Source: GCA-002727735 sp036159515 (GTDB taxonomy: Bacteria; Bacteroidota; Bacteroidia; Flavobacteriales_D; Parvicellaceae). From it: DNA of 35,342 nt. The notes below the pieces were generated by a model, which searched no databases, was not told where the DNA came from, and saw nothing but the letters and a program-made list of their open reading frames with translations. This document shows, one piece after another, positions 16,391 to 24,580 of the stretch (positions within the stretch are counted from its first letter, which is position 1; every line of letters starts with the position of its first letter). The DNA lies in contig JAYYEV010000032.1 in the NCBI GenBank assembly GCA_036159515.1, positions 1 through 35,342 on the forward strand. The letters are read 5' to 3'. The position numbers and the translations under genes were made by a program.

Positions 16391-18823
16391 ATGTTGAAAT
16401 TGAAATACATACTGGTTATTCATTTTTTCCTTTTCTTTTTGATTGGAAATACTCAGGTTGTAGATAGTCTCGACGCAAGTGTACAAGATTCTGTAGAAGT
16501 ATTACAAGAGGAACTTGAAATCCCACAAGTGGATTCCATTACTGAAACTACTAACGATTCTACTAGTAACGATGATGTTGAATTGGAATCTACAGATGAG
16601 TTTGAGGATTCATTTCCAGAAGTGGATGATGCTGAATCTACAGAAGATTTCAATTCTTATCCAATTGATGAACAGGAGCCCGATTATGCATCTCCTTCAG
16701 ATGAAAATTTTATTTTTAAACCCCAAGTGAGTTTGGGGACTGGGATGTTGACATTTTATGGGGACATTGGATCAAATCACCAAGGATATCATCCAATGGT
16801 AAGTAGACTGGCATCTACGTTAAGATTAATAAGTCCTTTAAATGATTTCTTGGATTTAGGCTTTTATGTTCTCTTTGGACAAATAAGCGCCAATGAAAGA
16901 ACATTAACTCGTAATCTTAATTTTAATTCAAATATTACTACTGGAGGGGTAACCATAAACTACAACTTCAATCATTTTCTCAAAAAAGGAAGAAATGTGG
17001 AGCCATACATTCATGTTGGGTTAGAGTCCATAGAATTCTTATCTAAGACTGATCTTCAAGATGCTAATGGAAATACTTATCATTACTGGTCAGATGGATC
17101 CATTAAAGATTTAGCTGAAAATGACCCTAACGCAGATAATGCTGTAGACTTAGTTAGAGATTACACCTATGAGTCAGATGTAAGAGAACAAAATTTTGAT
17201 GGTTTTGGTAAATATCAAGAAAGAACACTTGGAATGCCGTTAGAATTGGGTGCTAATTTTCACGTGGGAAATAAGCTAAAGTTTAGAGTGGGTACAGCGG
17301 TACACTTTACTTTTACAGATTTAATTGACGGAGTAACGAATGAAAGTGTCGGAAACAGAATAGGTGATGCAAGAAATGACAAGTTATTATATACTCATAT
17401 TGCTATGTCCTATGACTTCAATATTAAATCTAAAAAGAAACCCAAATTTGATATTATTGATGAAGATTCAGAACAATATTACAGAGAAGACACTATCGAT
17501 TCAGATGGCGATTTGGTAGTAGATCATATGGACAGATGTGCCAATACTCCTCCAGGCGTAGTAGTAGATGAACTAGGCTGTCCCTTAGATGATGATTTAG
17601 ATGGAGTAGCAAATAGTTTTGATGATGAACTATTGAGTATGGAGGGGGCTTTAGTGGATATGAAGGGAGTAACGATGACAGATGATGATCACATTGAAAA
17701 CTTTAGAAGGTACAAGGATTCAATAGGTGAATTTACAGATTGGGACACCTTACTCCGCACTTGGGGTTCTGACCCAAGATCACTTAAGACACTCATCGAT
17801 ACCAAAACACTTAAACCAAAAGCTAAGGAATTGTATATTGTAGTTGGTTCTGATATTCAGGGTGTTTCAGAAGACGAATTATGGAAACAACTAGCTAATC
17901 GAGATTTCCAAGTAAAAGAATCAGGAGACTCTATTTTATATGTGATGGGTGGATATGATCCCAACATGGTTGCAGACGTGATTAAAGAATTGGAGGAAGA
18001 TAGTGTCCAAGTTCAAGGAGTAGTAGAAATCAATGATCAGGACGAAGTTATTCCTGTTGATGTAGAGGAAATTGTAGAATCTATTGAAGCTGTGAATGAA
18101 ACTGTAGACAATACCCCTAGTGTTGATAAGAATTCAAATAATAACGATCAAAATAATAACCTAACAAATGAATCTCAAATTCCTGAGACGAGAGATGATG
18201 AATTTGTTCCCGTTATTGATCCAGAAACACAATTGGCTTCTTTTAGAATTCAAATAGGTGCGTTTAGTAAGAAAATTAGTAAATCTGTATTTGCTGATCT
18301 TCCAGAAGTAGTCTCTGTAAAAGGAGATGATGGATTGTATCGATATTTTTCGGGCTCATACACAGACAAGGTGAAAGCAGCTTCTCATAAGGTTAATTTA
18401 ACAACTTCTGGTTATAATGATGCCTTTATAGTGGCTTTCAAAGACGGTAAACGTGTAACATTAAGAGAGGCTGGATTCGATGTGAAACCAGGTCTTGTTG
18501 AGGATATAACATTGAGTTCAACTCCTTCTGTAAATGCAATTGATTCTAAATTGGTTAAATTTAGAGTTCAAGTAGGTGCATTTCAGGAAAAGGTTCCTAC
18601 TGATTATTTAGATCTATTCCTAGATATTGGTAATGTGCTTCCAAAAAAGGATGTGGTTAGCGGATATACGAGATATTACGTAGGAAAATTAGACACGTAT
18701 GAGCAAGCTATGACCTTTAGAGACAAAATTGCCAAAAAAGGTCTAGAAGATTGTTTCATTGTAGGTGAATTCAAGCAGAAAATAATTACATCCAGAGAGG
18801 CACTTAATTTATTGGGAAAGTAA
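16391..18823 (+). CDS. Outer-membrane beta-barrel protein with TSP3-like repeats and two SPOR-like domains
   Basis: An 810-residue envelope protein. Order of parts: signal peptide (1-22, ending GNTQ); a very acidic, Ser/Thr-rich linker (about 25-105); a beta-barrel-like region (about 108-350, with FKPQVSLGTGML and a strand ending HIAMSYDFNI); calcium-binding thrombospondin type 3-like repeats (about 367-413, DSDGDLVVDHMDRC and DDDLDGVANSFDD); a middle region of unknown fold; an Asp/Asn-rich linker near 550-610; then two SPOR-like repeats opening FRIQIGAF (about 617-695) and FRVQVGAF (about 721-800). SPOR domains bind peptidoglycan, so this looks like an OmpA-type anchor in which SPOR modules replace the OmpA domain. 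A one-base gap separates it from the next lipoprotein gene. Confidence 0.85.
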   Translation: MLKLKYILVIHFFLFFLIGNTQVVDSLDASVQDSVEVLQEELEIPQVDSITETTNDSTSNDDVELESTDEFEDSFPEVDDAESTEDFNSYPIDEQEPDYASPSDENFIFKPQVSLGTGMLTFYGDIGSNHQGYHPMVSRLASTLRLISPLNDFLDLGFYVLFGQISANERTLTRNLNFNSNITTGGVTINYNFNHFLKKGRNVEPYIHVGLESIEFLSKTDLQDANGNTYHYWSDGSIKDLAENDPNADNAVDLVRDYTYESDVREQNFDGFGKYQERTLGMPLELGANFHVGNKLKFRVGTAVHFTFTDLIDGVTNESVGNRIGDARNDKLLYTHIAMSYDFNIKSKKKPKFDIIDEDSEQYYREDTIDSDGDLVVDHMDRCANTPPGVVVDELGCPLDDDLDGVANSFDDELLSMEGALVDMKGVTMTDDDHIENFRRYKDSIGEFTDWDTLLRTWGSDPRSLKTLIDTKTLKPKAKELYIVVGSDIQGVSEDELWKQLANRDFQVKESGDSILYVMGGYDPNMVADVIKELEEDSVQVQGVVEINDQDEVIPVDVEEIVESIEAVNETVDNTPSVDKNSNNNDQNNNLTNESQIPETRDDEFVPVIDPETQLASFRIQIGAFSKKISKSVFADLPEVVSVKGDDGLYRYFSGSYTDKVKAASHKVNLTTSGYNDAFIVAFKDGKRVTLREAGFDVKPGLVEDITLSSTPSVNAIDSKLVKFRVQVGAFQEKVPTDYLDLFLDIGNVLPKKDVVSGYTRYYVGKLDTYEQAMTFRDKIAKKGLEDCFIVGEFKQKIITSREALNLLGK

Positions 18824-18824
18824 A

Positions 18825-19151
18825 TTGAAATCAATTAGCTTAATAACAGGTGCTTTACTTCTTTTTTGGTCATGTGCTAATCCTACCAATGAAACCACTG
18901 GTTCTATAGGCCAAGAATTAGATAAAGATTGTGTAGAATTTCTTGAACTTTTTGCTGCTGAAATAGAAGATTACGTTACTGTATTAGCTCAAATTGAACA
19001 GGGTGAATCTGACTTTAATATCATATTAAAGAGGAATAATTTAGAACAAAATATACAATCTTATCTTTCTGACCCTACTTTTTTCAAGTGCAGTTCAAAT
19101 CCAACTTTCAGTATCCAAATGGATAGCCTAAATGCATTGATGGAGATTTAA
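18825..19151 (+). CDS. Small lipoprotein of unknown function
   Basis: A 108-residue protein with TTG start at 18825, one base after the stop of the barrel/SPOR gene. The signal peptide ends LLFWSC, giving Cys17 as the lipidated residue. The mature part is acidic and mostly helical in character (DCVEFLELFAAEIEDYV), with two Cys besides the lipidated one. No family recognised. Its position suggests it acts with the barrel protein, but nothing in the sequence proves this. Confidence 0.7.
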   Translation: MKSISLITGALLLFWSCANPTNETTGSIGQELDKDCVEFLELFAAEIEDYVTVLAQIEQGESDFNIILKRNNLEQNIQSYLSDPTFFKCSSNPTFSIQMDSLNALMEI

Positions 19152-19184
19152 TTTAAATCTTTTCTTAATCCTTAACCTATTTTC

Positions 19185-19192
19185 TACATTTG
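19185..19192 (+). promoter_or_regulatory. Candidate -7 promoter element for the cystathionine beta-synthase gene
   Basis: TACATTTG is an exact TAnnTTTG match 15 bases before the ATG at 19208, implying a very short leader. A TTTC sits 20 bases upstream at 19161-19164 as a poor -33 candidate. Confidence 0.5.
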
Positions 19193-19207
19193 CAAAAAAT
19201 TAATTGA

Positions 19208-20572
19208 ATGAAGATTGCTAATAATATCTTAGAAACTATAGGGAATACTCCCATGGTAAAGTTGAACACCATTACCAAAGAAATGGAGGCAACAGTACTT
19301 GCAAAAGTGGAGTATTTTAACCCTGGTAGTTCTGTAAAAGATAGAATGGCATTAAAAATGGTTGAAGATGCAGAGGCGGATGGTAGGTTAAAACCCGGTG
19401 GAACTATAGTGGAAGGCACTTCTGGGAATACAGGAATGGGACTAGCATTAGCGGCTATAGTAAAGGGATACAAGTTAATTTGTGTTTCCACAGATAAACA
19501 ATCCAAAGAGAAATTTGATGTTCTAAGAGCAGTTGGTGCCGAAGTTATAGTATGCCCAACGGCAGTTGAGCCTGATGACCCAAGATCATATTATTCGGTG
19601 TCCAGAAGATTAGCGGAAGAAACACCAAACAGTTGGTACGTTAATCAATATGATAATTTATCTAACCGAATTGCACATTACGAAACTACTGGGCCTGAAA
19701 TTTGGGAACAAACAGAGGGGAAAATTACACACTTTGTGGTTGGAGTAGGTACAGGTGGCACTATTTCAGGTGTAGCAAAATATTTAAAGGAGAAAAATCC
19801 AGCCATTAAAGTATGGGGAATTGACACGTACGGTTCCGTATTCAAAAAATATCATGAGACTGGTATATTTGATGAAAATGAGATTTACCCATATATCACA
19901 GAAGGAATAGGAGAGGATATTCTGCCTGAAAATGTGGACTTTAAATTAATTGATCATTTTGAAAAAGTGACAGATAAAGATGCGGCTGTTTACACTAGAA
20001 AAATGGCTAGAGAAGAAGGAATATTCGCAGGAAATTCTTGTGGAGCAGCTATCAAAGGAGTTTTGCAATTAAGGCACCATTTTAATAAAGATGATGTGGT
20101 GGTGGTATTACTGCATGATTCTGGAAGTAGATACATTGGAAAGATGTATAACGATGATTGGATGAGAGAGAGAGGATTCTTAGAAGAAGAAAAGACTAAA
20201 GCTTCTGAAATTGTAGCTCATCATAACGGTAAGAGACTGATTACAGCGGATGTAAATGACCCGTTATCCAAAGTAATGGTTGAAATGAAACAATTTGAAA
20301 TTTCACAAGTACCTGTATTTGAAAATGGAAAATCAGTGGGTTCTATTTCTGATCATAACATTTTTCAAAAAATCTTAGATAATCCTATGATTAAGGAATT
20401 TCCCGTAAAACAAATTATGGAAGAACCGTTCCCAGAAGTGGATGGAAATTTTTCTATCAATGATCTATCTAAGTTATTCAACAATGAAAATAGGGCAGTC
20501 CTTGTGAATTTAGGGAAAGACAAAAAGCATATCATTACACTGCAGGATATGATGAATGCAATAGGTACTTAA
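19208..20572 (+). CDS. Cystathionine beta-synthase with C-terminal CBS domains
   Basis: A 454-residue fold type II PLP enzyme condensing serine and homocysteine in transsulfuration. IGNTPMVKLN opens the catalytic domain. Lys44 in GSSVKDR is the Schiff-base lysine, GTSGNTG binds the cofactor phosphate, and GVGTGGTISG is the glycine-rich loop. The stretch FAGNSCGAA near residue 280 and the LHDSGSRYIGKMYND segment favour cystathionine beta-synthase over cysteine synthase. The last ~120 residues form two CBS modules (starting around ITADVNDPLSKVM), likely for nucleotide or AdoMet sensing. It is a single-gene unit with no gamma-lyase beside it. Confidence 0.92.
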   Translation: MKIANNILETIGNTPMVKLNTITKEMEATVLAKVEYFNPGSSVKDRMALKMVEDAEADGRLKPGGTIVEGTSGNTGMGLALAAIVKGYKLICVSTDKQSKEKFDVLRAVGAEVIVCPTAVEPDDPRSYYSVSRRLAEETPNSWYVNQYDNLSNRIAHYETTGPEIWEQTEGKITHFVVGVGTGGTISGVAKYLKEKNPAIKVWGIDTYGSVFKKYHETGIFDENEIYPYITEGIGEDILPENVDFKLIDHFEKVTDKDAAVYTRKMAREEGIFAGNSCGAAIKGVLQLRHHFNKDDVVVVLLHDSGSRYIGKMYNDDWMRERGFLEEEKTKASEIVAHHNGKRLITADVNDPLSKVMVEMKQFEISQVPVFENGKSVGSISDHNIFQKILDNPMIKEFPVKQIMEEPFPEVDGNFSINDLSKLFNNENRAVLVNLGKDKKHIITLQDMMNAIGT

Positions 20573-20617
20573 AGCGAGTCTTAAGTTCGATTATTACCCT
20601 ATTCTAGAGGAAAATAT

Positions 20618-21208
20618 TTAGTTTGTTTTTTTCCAGGTTTTATATGAGGTGGCATCTTCATTCACCTGATTTTTGGGTGATTTCAAAGACGTGGTTTCCC
20701 TTAAATGAGCGTGACATTCACGAGGAAGTTCCTGGTATAATTTGGTTCCGTTAGTTTTCCAGTTAATCATATCATCACTTGCTGATTTAATGATTTTAGC
20801 TGGATTACCAGCAACTACTTTACGATTTGGAATTACCATTTCTGCTTTTACAAAACTCAATGCGCCTACAATACTATTTTCTCCAATTTGAGCATCATCC
20901 ATTATGACTGCATTCATGCCGATTAAAGCATTCTTCCCAATAAATGCCCCATGCACAATACATCCATGTCCTAAATGGGCTCCTTCTTCAATAACCACCG
21001 TTGTACCAGGAAACATATGAATGACGCAATTTTCTTGCACATTAGCTCCAGCTTTGATTACAATTTTTCCCCAGTCTCCTCGAACCACCGCACCAGGTCC
21101 AACGTATACGTTTTCATAAATTTCTACATTCCCTGTGACATTTGCTTGAGGATGAACAAAAGCATCTTCATGCACATATGGTCTTAATCCTTTGAATTCG
21201 TAAAGCAT
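20618..21208 (-). CDS. Hexapeptide-repeat protein, PaaY / gamma-carbonic anhydrase-like
   Basis: A left-handed beta-helix protein of 196 residues from ATG 21208. A GTG at 21217 would add three residues and overlap the thiolase stop. Hexapeptide turns are clear (NVTGNVEIYENVYVGPGAVV). Likely metal ligands are the His in NCVIHMFP and those in AHLGHGCIVHGAF, as in gamma-carbonic anhydrases. The C-terminal YQELPRECHAHLRET is typical of PaaY from phenylacetate clusters, a thioesterase that salvages CoA. One base after the PcaF-like gene, it is probably the last gene of the pyrG operon. Confidence 0.87.
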   Translation of the reverse strand: MLYEFKGLRPYVHEDAFVHPQANVTGNVEIYENVYVGPGAVVRGDWGKIVIKAGANVQENCVIHMFPGTTVVIEEGAHLGHGCIVHGAFIGKNALIGMNAVIMDDAQIGENSIVGALSFVKAEMVIPNRKVVAGNPAKIIKSASDDMINWKTNGTKLYQELPRECHAHLRETTSLKSPKNQVNEDATSYKTWKKTN

Positions 21209-21209
21209 T

Positions 21210-22418
21210 CTATACACGTTCTATTATGGTGGCATAACCTTGTCCTACACCAATGCACATGCTCACTAAGGCAAACTTTTTTTTCTGTTTTTCTAATTCC
21301 AAAGATGCGGTTTGTAAGATTCTTGCACCCGTCATTCCTAGTGGATGTCCAATGGCAATGGCACCACCATTAGGATTAACTCTTTCATCGTCATCTGTTA
21401 TGCCTAATGCTCTTGTGCAGGCTAAACTTTGAGCTGCAAACGCTTCATTTAATTCAATGATGTCCATTTGATCTAATGACAGCCCTGTTCTATGTAAAAC
21501 TTTCTTAGTGGCTTCCACAGGTCCAATACCCATAATTCTAGGTTCTACACCGGCTACTGCAGCTCCCACTATTCTTGATTTTGGTGTCAGGTGATTTTTA
21601 ATTGCAGCTTCTTCGGTTCCTAGAATCATAGCAGCTGCACCATCATTTAAACCAGAAGAATTCCCAGCGGTAACTGAACCGCCTTCTTTCTTGAATGCAG
21701 TTCTTAATGTCCCTAGTTTTTCTAATGTAGTTGTCGGTTTAATAAATTCATCCCTAGCAAAAACAATATCTTCTTTTTTTCGTTGAGGTAAAATTACCTT
21801 GCAAATCTCTTCGTCTAATCGACCGTTTTTTGATGCTTTTGTAGCTTTCATCTGAGATCTATAAGCAAATAGATCTTGGTCTTCTCTTGATATCCCAAAC
21901 ATTTCAACTAAATTTTCAGCGGTTTGGCCCATACCATCTGTTCCAAATTTTTGTTGCATGATCGGATTTATAAATCGCCACCCAAAGCTAGAATCATGCA
22001 TTTTTGCATCTCTACCAAATGGTTTAGACACTTTAGAAATCACCCAGGGGCCTCTGGTCATATGTTCTACTCCTCCTGTGATGTATAGATCACCTTCTCC
22101 TATGGATATAGCTCTGTAAGCATTTACTGCTGCTGCCATTCCTGAAGAACATAATCGATTAATCGTTTCTCCTCCAATTTGATGAGGTAGTCCAGCCAGT
22201 AGTAGAGCCATTCTAGCAATATTTCTATTGTCTTCACCGGCTTGATTGGCACAACCCAAAAGAACATCTTCTACTTGTTCCCAGTCTGTATTTGGATTTC
22301 TTTTGATGAGTTCAGTTAATGGTCGTGCAGCTAGGTCGTCAGCTCTCATATGACTTAGCGTTCCACCAAAATTTCCAATGGGTGTTCTAATGGCATCAAG
22401 TATAAACACATTTTTCAT
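21210..22418 (-). CDS. pcaF: Acetyl-CoA acyltransferase, probable 3-oxoadipyl-CoA thiolase (PcaF/PaaJ)
   Basis: A 402-residue degradative thiolase. The nucleophilic Cys is in INRLCSSGMAA, the His in GGAIAIGHPLGMTGAR and the second Cys in VSMCIGVGQG. The N-terminal VLLGCANQAGEDNRNIARM and GGVEHMTRGPWV are typical of the PcaF/PaaJ subgroup, which splits 3-oxoadipyl-CoA into succinyl-CoA and acetyl-CoA at the end of the phenylacetate and beta-ketoadipate routes. The subgroup assignment is helped by the paaY- and paaI-like neighbours, but a general beta-oxidation thiolase is possible. It is 45 bases downstream of the thioesterase gene. Confidence 0.9.
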   Translation of the reverse strand: MKNVFILDAIRTPIGNFGGTLSHMRADDLAARPLTELIKRNPNTDWEQVEDVLLGCANQAGEDNRNIARMALLLAGLPHQIGGETINRLCSSGMAAAVNAYRAISIGEGDLYITGGVEHMTRGPWVISKVSKPFGRDAKMHDSSFGWRFINPIMQQKFGTDGMGQTAENLVEMFGISREDQDLFAYRSQMKATKASKNGRLDEEICKVILPQRKKEDIVFARDEFIKPTTTLEKLGTLRTAFKKEGGSVTAGNSSGLNDGAAAMILGTEEAAIKNHLTPKSRIVGAAVAGVEPRIMGIGPVEATKKVLHRTGLSLDQMDIIELNEAFAAQSLACTRALGITDDDERVNPNGGAIAIGHPLGMTGARILQTASLELEKQKKKFALVSMCIGVGQGYATIIERV

Positions 22419-22463
22419 AATGGTAATTTACGTAAAGTTAAGTTAAAACTGAAGACATGAGAA

Positions 22464-22868
22464 TTAACTCGTCCATTGCTTTTTAGTATAATGAATGGTA
22501 CACGAGTAATTTGCAACGAGTTCCTTCAGTTGATTTGTTATTTGTACCTCTAGGTTACTTTTCTCCATTTCTGATGTAGTACAACATGCCGTGAGTAGAT
22601 CACCTTTATTAACCTTTTTAAGGTATTGCATATTGGAGTTTTTAGTTATTGCGATGAAACCAAATGAGTTAGCTGTAAAAGCAGCACAACTATCTGCCAA
22701 CGAATAGGCTATACCACCATGTGCTATTTCAAATCCGTTAGTCATCAAATTGGAAACGTGTAATGAAACGATACATCTACCTATTTTTACTTCCTTAATT
22801 TGTATATCAAGCCATTGGCTAAATGAATCGTTTGAAAACATTTGATTGACAATTTCCTTTGGATTCAT
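22464..22868 (-). CDS. paaI: PaaI-family hotdog-fold acyl-CoA thioesterase
   Basis: A 134-residue single hotdog domain. The family motif with catalytic surroundings is EIAHGGIAYSLADSCAAFTAN, where 'HGG' precedes the central helix. PaaI hydrolyses dead-end aryl-CoA esters in phenylacetate breakdown. Its ATG shares one base with the pyrG TAA stop (TAATG), so it is translationally coupled to pyrG. The downstream thiolase and PaaY-like genes support a phenylacetate-type or related CoA-salvage role; no paaABCDE, paaK or paaZ genes lie in the window. Confidence 0.88.
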   Translation of the reverse strand: MNPKEIVNQMFSNDSFSQWLDIQIKEVKIGRCIVSLHVSNLMTNGFEIAHGGIAYSLADSCAAFTANSFGFIAITKNSNMQYLKKVNKGDLLTACCTTSEMEKSNLEVQITNQLKELVANYSCTIHYTKKQWTS

Positions 22869-24511
22869 TAAGAATTTATAGTTGTTAGAGAATCCACAGA
22901 ATTTGTTTGAAAGGTTAAAGCAGCTTTAATAAAATTAATAAATAGTGGATGTGGATTTACAACTCTACTTTTATATTCAGGGTGATATTGAACTCCAATA
23001 AACCAAGGGTGATCTGGGATTTCAATGGTTTCCATAAGGTTATTTGCTTTATTTTTTCCAGAAAAAACAATCCCATTTTCTTCAAAATCTTTCACGTATT
23101 TGTTGTTGAACTCGTAACGATGTCTATGCCTTTCTGAAATCACATCATTTTCATATATCTTATGAAGTAAAGAATCTTTTTCCACGTGACAGTCGTATGC
23201 ACCTAGCCTCATAGTTCCCCCTAAATTTTTCAATTGCTTTTGTTCCTCCATCATGCTAATTACAGGGTAGGGTGTATCGCTATTAATTTCTGTAGAATGT
23301 GCTTCTTTAAATCCAATAACATTTCGGGCAAACTCAATAACAGCACACTGCATTCCTAAACAAATTCCTAAAAAGGGAACCTGATTTTCTCTAGCAAATT
23401 TCACTGCGTTAATCTTTCCTTCTACGGCTCTTGATCCAAAACCAGGAGCGACAATGATGCCATCCATTTTTGATAGCTGTTGACTTACATTTTCACCTTC
23501 CATTTCTGAGGAATGAATCCAGTGAATATTTACCCTAGTCTTATTTTCTGCTCCAGCGTGGATAAGTGATTCAGCTATAGAAATATAAGAGTCTTTAAGT
23601 TCAACATATTTACCTATTAGGGCTATTTCTGTAGTGCTTTCAGGATCAGATAAATGATTTAGAAATGTATTCCATTTATTAAGTTCGTAATGGTCTTTTC
23701 CTTGCAATGATAATTTTTCAATTACCACTTCATCTAACTTTTCTTCTTTCATAAGAAGAGGTACTTCATATATGGTCTTTGCATCAATAGACTCTATTAC
23801 GCATTTTTGTTCTACATTACAAAAAAGAGCAATTTTTTTACGAAGGTCACTATCTAGATGGTATTCTGTTCTACAGACCAATATGTCAGGCTGAATTCCG
23901 TATTCCAGTAAAGTTTTAACAGAGTGTTGGGTGGGTTTGGTTTTTAATTCCCCAGAAGTAGATAAATATGGAATTAAGGTTAGATGAACAAACAACACTT
24001 TGCCTGGTAAATCCCACTTAAGTTGACGTATCGATTCAATGAATGGTAAAGACTCAATATCACCGACCGTACCCCCAATTTCAGTGATAACTACATCGTA
24101 CGTATCATCTTTTCCAAGTTGTATGATATGGTCTTTAATTTCATTCGTTATATGAGGAATAACTTGTACGGTTTTACCTAAATAATCTCCTTTTCTTTCT
24201 CTGTTAATAACACTTTGATATATTTTTCCAGTAGTAACATTATTATCTTGAGAAGTATTGACATTCAGAAAACGTTCATAATGGCCTAGATCTAAATCTG
24301 TTTCAGCACCATCGTCAGTTACGTAGCACTCTCCATGTTCATATGGATTTAATGTACCTGGATCTACATTAATATATGGATCTAATTTTTGAATGGTAAC
24401 ACTTAAGCCTCTTGCTTGAAGTAGCTTTGCTAATGAAGCCGATATAATTCCTTTACCTAATGAAGAAGTAACACCTCCAGTTACAAAGATGTATTTAGTT
24501 TTTGATGACAT
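22868..24511 (-). CDS. pyrG: CTP synthase
   Basis: A 547-residue amidoligase converting UTP to CTP with glutamine. The N-terminal synthetase domain opens KYIFVTGGVTSSLGKGI and includes DPYINVDPGTLNPYEHGE and EIGGTVGDIES. The C-terminal class I glutamine amidotransferase has Cys384 in LGICLGMQ and the His-Glu pair in VQYHPEYKSR. Length and motifs are normal. It heads a four-gene operon with the paaI-, pcaF- and paaY-like genes, coupled by a one-base overlap with paaI. Confidence 0.97.
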   Translation of the reverse strand: MSSKTKYIFVTGGVTSSLGKGIISASLAKLLQARGLSVTIQKLDPYINVDPGTLNPYEHGECYVTDDGAETDLDLGHYERFLNVNTSQDNNVTTGKIYQSVINRERKGDYLGKTVQVIPHITNEIKDHIIQLGKDDTYDVVITEIGGTVGDIESLPFIESIRQLKWDLPGKVLFVHLTLIPYLSTSGELKTKPTQHSVKTLLEYGIQPDILVCRTEYHLDSDLRKKIALFCNVEQKCVIESIDAKTIYEVPLLMKEEKLDEVVIEKLSLQGKDHYELNKWNTFLNHLSDPESTTEIALIGKYVELKDSYISIAESLIHAGAENKTRVNIHWIHSSEMEGENVSQQLSKMDGIIVAPGFGSRAVEGKINAVKFARENQVPFLGICLGMQCAVIEFARNVIGFKEAHSTEINSDTPYPVISMMEEQKQLKNLGGTMRLGAYDCHVEKDSLLHKIYENDVISERHRHRYEFNNKYVKDFEENGIVFSGKNKANNLMETIEIPDHPWFIGVQYHPEYKSRVVNPHPLFINFIKAALTFQTNSVDSLTTINS

Positions 24512-24542
24512 GCCGTATTGTAGTTAGTTTAAATACGGGAAT

Positions 24543-24550
24543 CAAAGTTA
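24543..24550 (-). promoter_or_regulatory. Candidate -7 promoter element for pyrG operon
   Basis: TAACTTTG on the minus strand matches TAnnTTTG exactly, 31 bases before the pyrG ATG, in the 69-base gap after the TonB receptor gene. No TTG is present 17-23 bases upstream. Confidence 0.45.
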
Positions 24551-24580
24551 CTGAATTTAAACGATATCGGAAAAAATGCG

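Noticed and set aside
20573..20617. Bidirectional terminator between the cystathionine beta-synthase and PaaY-like genes
   Set aside because: No convincing GC-rich stem with a T-run could be found in the 45 bases.
20618..22868. Complete phenylacetate degradation cluster
   Set aside because: Only late or accessory functions are present; the ligase, epoxidase and ring-opening genes are missing.
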